64,000 bases of DNA. Source: Gemmatimonadota bacterium. Lineage in GTDB: Bacteria; Gemmatimonadota; Gemmatimonadetes; Longimicrobiales; Gaopeijiaceae. Numbering within the stretch: position 1 is the stretch's first letter; every line of letters begins with the position of its first letter. Positions 61,801-64,000 of this stretch are shown one piece after another. The position numbers and the translations under genes are program-made. Where the stretch lies: contig JAJCZZ010000027.1 in the NCBI GenBank assembly GCA_029262115.1, forward strand, positions 34,572 to 98,571. Direction: 5' to 3'. Below the pieces are notes generated by a model. The model saw only the letters and a list, made by a program, of their open reading frames with translations. It was not told the DNA's origin and made no database searches.

Positions 61801-62252
61801 TAGTCGCCGTCGGGCGTCCACTCCGGGGACAGCACGTCGGCGCTCCGTCCGCTGGTGACCTCCGTGGTGTCGCCCGTGGCCAACTCGAGCGTCCACACCT
61901 GTTCTCTCCCGCTCCGGTCGGACACGAACACGAGCGAGCCGCCGTCCGGACTGAACCGTGGCTGAACGTCCATCGCCATACCCGACGTGATACGGGTAGC
62001 CTGCCCACCACTGATCGGCAGCGTATAGAGGTCCCCGAGCAGGTCGAACACGATGGTCTGGCCGTCGGGGCTGAGATCGACGGACATCCAGCTCCCCTCC
62101 GTGGCCGTGTAGGTCAGGCTACGGGCCGGCTCCAGCGGCAAGTTCTCCGTGGCCTTTGACGATGAATCCGTGACCTCCTGGGCAAGGCCGCCGGATGCCG
62201 CGCCGAGGAAGACCAGCGAGGAGAGGACGGACGGAACCAGCGATCGGATCAT
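58842..62252 (-). CDS. TolB-like beta-propeller / amidohydrolase fusion
   Basis: A 1136-residue secreted enzyme. After a signal peptide (GGLAQ) come WD40-like PD40 repeats (SVDLSPDGQTIVFDL, PRFSPDGGSLVFVSDRSG and more), an acidic linker near residues 650-680 rich in Asp and Glu, then an amidohydrolase barrel: PGYVDTHYHTQ supplies the HxH metal pair, GVTTTQDVQ follows, and GVGGHGQFHG and GMDNHDALRAAT carry later ligands. The family is annotated as imidazolonepropionase- or dipeptidase-like; the real substrate is unknown, perhaps cyclic or oligo-peptides sensed by the propeller. ATG 62252 is chosen for GAGG six bases upstream and the signal peptide. Confidence 0.9.
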   Translation of the reverse strand: MIRSLVPSVLSSLVFLGAASGGLAQEVTDSSSKATENLPLEPARSLTYTATEGSWMSVDLSPDGQTIVFDLLGDLYTLPISGGQATRITSGMAMDVQPRFSPDGGSLVFVSDRSGREQVWTLELATGDTTEVTSGRSADVLSPEWTPDGDYLVIPKTGQEGGLHLVHRKGGGGVRMVEAEDGAFMTAPAFGPDDRYVWFAQRQGRHAYNNILPTYQVMRYDRETGVSQTMTNTVGSAMRPAVSPDGRWLTFASRSNGDTGLRIRDLMTGSERWLAYPIQRDDQESVAPMDALPGYSFTPDSRSLVLSFGGKIWKVATDGSGQTEIPFQAAVDLDLGPRLAFDYEVETSETFVARQIRDAVPSPDGARLAFTALGDLYVMDWPDGDPRRIVDLDGNGVHNPSWSPDGAWLAFVSWDDTDGGQLHKVRSGGGAPQQLTAEPGFYQETVWSPDGTRLLTTRSASRDVQDARGGFFGGLATDVVWVPAGGGATTLIAPQDGRAGLHFVRSDPSRIYASHGQRGLVSFRWDGTDEKQHLIVRGETGPGATGPGPVAGPVLMGPDGTKALAQSGLDLYVVTVPRIGGETPTVSVASPSFPVTRLTTDVGGEFPVWGPGGRTARWTIGRAHFVYDLDRKEAVDDSLAAIARVEAADTTEADDETPVDEDADDEEADDADEEGGYEPDEHLIEVVYDRDIPRGTVVLRGGRAITMRGREVIENADIVVTDDRIVAVGARGSVAIPDGTEVMDVTGSTILPGYVDTHYHTQWLTQNVHSNQVWQYVTNLAFGVTTTQDVQTANTDVLTYHDMVEAGQMIGPRVYHTGPGVFSGENISSRKEALEVLSRYKSYYGINTFKMYGAGDRQQRQWIIQAARELELMPTTEGAIDFKLELTHTIDGYPGLEHSLPIAPLYDDIVRLYSTTQTTYTPTLLVSYGGPFGENYFYTRENIFEDERLGRFTPYEELEWKGARRVRNGGQFIGAAGGWFRWEEHVFYKHAAFLKELVEAGGRIGVGGHGQFHGLGWHWELWAMASAGMDNHDALRAATILGAEAIGFGNELGSLQPGKLADLVVLDTNPLENLRASRDIRYVMKNGRLYDGPTMDAVWPERRTLPTYSWQGGRPSPAAGIPGGARWAEEQPPVRR

Positions 62253-62339
62253 TTCGGGCCTCACGAGTTGCAGTGCCGTTCGGCCGCAATCATGCGATTC
62301 CGCTCGTCCGAAAGCCACCCGAGCCCGGGGGGTGCCTCC

Positions 62340-63767
62340 TCAGCGCGGCGGTATCTGGCCCGGCAGTGGCTGGTCCTCCACCACCAAGCCGCGGGTCGTG
62401 CCCAGCAGCTCGACGGTCCACCCCCGGGTCGCCGCTCGTTCGCGAACCAGCCGCAGGTCCAGCGGGGTCAAAGCGTCCGGGGCGTAGAGCCACCGTAGGC
62501 GGGGCGCGTACACGACAACCGATCCGGGCGTGTCGGGGAGGTCGATCGGCTCGAGAATGAGAACGTCGCCGGAGGAGTCGAGGGCGACGCGCTCCTCCAC
62601 GACCCGGACGGAAGCGGCGTCCGAGACCTCCCCGTCGGCGAGCATGACACGAAGGAACGGCGCCGCGGCCGCCGACGTGTAGATCGGGACCCCGTCCGCG
62701 GCCAACTCGACCACCCCACCGTTCCCGGGCCGAGCCGATGCGACCAGGGCCGCCGCAGGTGCGCCGCTCAGGTAGGGTTCCAGAGCCCGGAGCGCCCGGT
62801 CGAGGTTCAGTGGTGCGTGGCCGGCCTGCACCAGGAACCATTCGCCGCCGAGCCGCACCGCACCTTCGGGAAATCCGAATCCGTGAACACGGACGAGGCC
62901 GGGAGCCACCACCGTGACGGAGTCGATCGGCCGGTCGTGCATGGGGGCGCGGGCCTCCAGATACGCCACGCGCAGTTCGTCGGGCACCGCGAACGAATCC
63001 GGTGCGAAGGTGGGACCGAACGTCGCGTTCCGTACCGTCATGCGCTTGTAAGGAGCGCCGGCCCGGTAGATGTCCCACTGCGTGGGAATACTGATCTCGC
63101 CGAAGGTGCGCCACCCCGAGTACCAGACCCGCACGTCCATGTCGCCGAACGGCACCAGGCCGAAGTCGTTCGGATGTCCCCGACGAAAGCTCAGGAGGGT
63201 CGGCAGACCGGTGCCGGCGTGGAACGCTACGGTGGCGTCGATGTCCGGACCCACCGTGGCGCGGACTCGGCGGTGCCGCTCCCCACCGATGACGGTGTCG
63301 CCAACCTCGCGAAGGTCCTCGCCGCGGGAGAGCGCCAGCACGAGACGGTCGGGCGTGTACGTGAAGAGCTCTTCGCGCTCGTCGAAGTACGCGACGCTCT
63401 GTGGCTGCGCACCTCGGCCGAAGTCGGTCGTCGCCACGCTGTCCCGGACGATGTTCACGATCGACCGGGCGCCGAAGTCGCGGGTGTTCCGCCACGCCGG
63501 GATCGAGTAGTCGCGAACGTCGACATGGGCCTCGAATGACGGGCGATCCGTGCCGGGCACATCGCGATACCCAGTCCGTTGCCACTGCGTCATCATGTCC
63601 AGGCGGACCGTTCGCAACTGCCCGACCGCCGCCCCCCCCATGAGGTCCAGTGCCCGGATCACGATCGTCCGGGCCGCAGGCTGACCCGCCACCTGGCCGA
63701 CCGCGACGGCCGGGCTCGCGAGTACCAGGCTGATGGCCATGATCGTTCGAAGACTCCCCATCCTCAT
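62340..63767 (-). CDS. Secreted protein with degenerate metallo-beta-lactamase-like domain
   Basis: A 475-residue protein with a signal peptide (AVAVGQ). Residues about 30-260 form an outer-membrane lipoprotein-sorting-like beta domain (RTIVIRALDLMGGAAV, RLDMMTQWQRTGYRDVPG). The C-terminal part follows the metallo-beta-lactamase order (VRVHGFGFPEGAVRLGGEWF, then LDRALRALEPYLSG), but where HxHxDH is expected it reads SARPGNGG near residues 341-350, so the metal ligands are gone. It is likely a non-enzymatic binding protein. GGAGG precedes two close ATGs (63767, 63761). It lies 87 bp upstream of the amidohydrolase gene and may be its partner. Confidence 0.75.
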   Translation of the reverse strand: MRMGSLRTIMAISLVLASPAVAVGQVAGQPAARTIVIRALDLMGGAAVGQLRTVRLDMMTQWQRTGYRDVPGTDRPSFEAHVDVRDYSIPAWRNTRDFGARSIVNIVRDSVATTDFGRGAQPQSVAYFDEREELFTYTPDRLVLALSRGEDLREVGDTVIGGERHRRVRATVGPDIDATVAFHAGTGLPTLLSFRRGHPNDFGLVPFGDMDVRVWYSGWRTFGEISIPTQWDIYRAGAPYKRMTVRNATFGPTFAPDSFAVPDELRVAYLEARAPMHDRPIDSVTVVAPGLVRVHGFGFPEGAVRLGGEWFLVQAGHAPLNLDRALRALEPYLSGAPAAALVASARPGNGGVVELAADGVPIYTSAAAAPFLRVMLADGEVSDAASVRVVEERVALDSSGDVLILEPIDLPDTPGSVVVYAPRLRWLYAPDALTPLDLRLVRERAATRGWTVELLGTTRGLVVEDQPLPGQIPPR

Positions 63768-64000
63768 CACCCTCCGTTCCGAAATCGAATGCCCCGACGA
63801 TGACGGCCCGGGCTGCCACCCGGTATCATCCAAAAGGACGAGGGTGGAGCTAGTGTGGTGTTGCGAAAGTTCGCGAGCCACCGAGAGGGTCGAGGCGCGA
63901 CCCAAGTCCTGCGGACTCGGGTACCCCCGAGGAATAGCACCGCTATGGGGTACCCGCGCCGAAGGCGTGGGTCGAGGAGCAACGACCCAGGGCCGGATGC

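Overview
The window looks like a chromosomal segment of a high-GC, Gram-negative, didermic bacterium, most likely a Gemmatimonadota member. The evidence is two SusC/SusD outer-membrane pairs, duplicated MacB/FtsX-type orphan permeases with a PadR regulator, a DUF5916 protein, a DUF5117-type zinc protease, propeller-amidohydrolase fusions, many lipoproteins and abundant c-type cytochromes. No rRNA or ribosomal-protein marker is present, so the phylum call is an inference from gene content; Acidobacteriota is the main alternative.

Layout. 0-11.3 kb: two lipoproteins in an ATGA overlap, a heme c/copper-monooxygenase-like/TPR protein, a zinc protease, two divergent ADOP-type permeases and a TerC-like membrane protein. 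11.3-17.2 kb: a sulfocyanin-like blue copper lipoprotein, argJ, a 58-residue gene with its own terminator, an N-acyl-D-amino-acid-deacylase-like lipoprotein, a creatininase-family protein and a nucleotidyltransferase with a small overlapping partner. 17.2-27.9 kb: a DUF5916 protein, then a long minus-strand run of carboxypeptidase-regulatory lipoprotein, di-heme peroxidase, lipoprotein, SusC, SusD and a small lipoprotein.

28.1-31.7 kb: a DUF4143 ATPase, then a small VapBC island bounded on one side by an intact tRNA-Arg(CCG) and on the other by a tRNA-Arg 3' fragment split in its T loop by 81 bp; three 165-166 bp tandem repeats lie next to the intact tRNA. RNase P RNA is just upstream of the tRNA. 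31.8-38.4 kb: a beta-propeller lipoprotein, a histidine phosphatase, an FAD oxidoreductase and a PadR/permease pair. 38.4-43.6 kb: a tightly overlapping cluster of C39-like peptidase, RimK-type ATP-grasp ligase, GCS2-type ligase, N-formylglutamate-amidohydrolase-like enzyme and an outer-membrane protein. This is the best candidate for an uncharacterised peptide or small-molecule modification system.

43.8-48.2 kb: two tandem paralogs that carry a TonB plug but no barrel, a small lipoprotein and a di-heme oxidoreductase. 48.2-52.1 kb: a block of visibly lower GC holding a six-cysteine secreted peptide, a propeller lipoprotein and a thioredoxin-like protein, next to a decayed ISL3-type transposase. 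52.1-63.8 kb: a second SusC/SusD pair with strong downstream hairpins, a TolB/FlgO-TPR membrane protein, a 1136-residue propeller-amidohydrolase and a secreted protein whose metallo-beta-lactamase-like domain seems to have lost its metal ligands. The overall theme is envelope-localised scavenging of peptides or other organic nutrients, plus several accessory modules.
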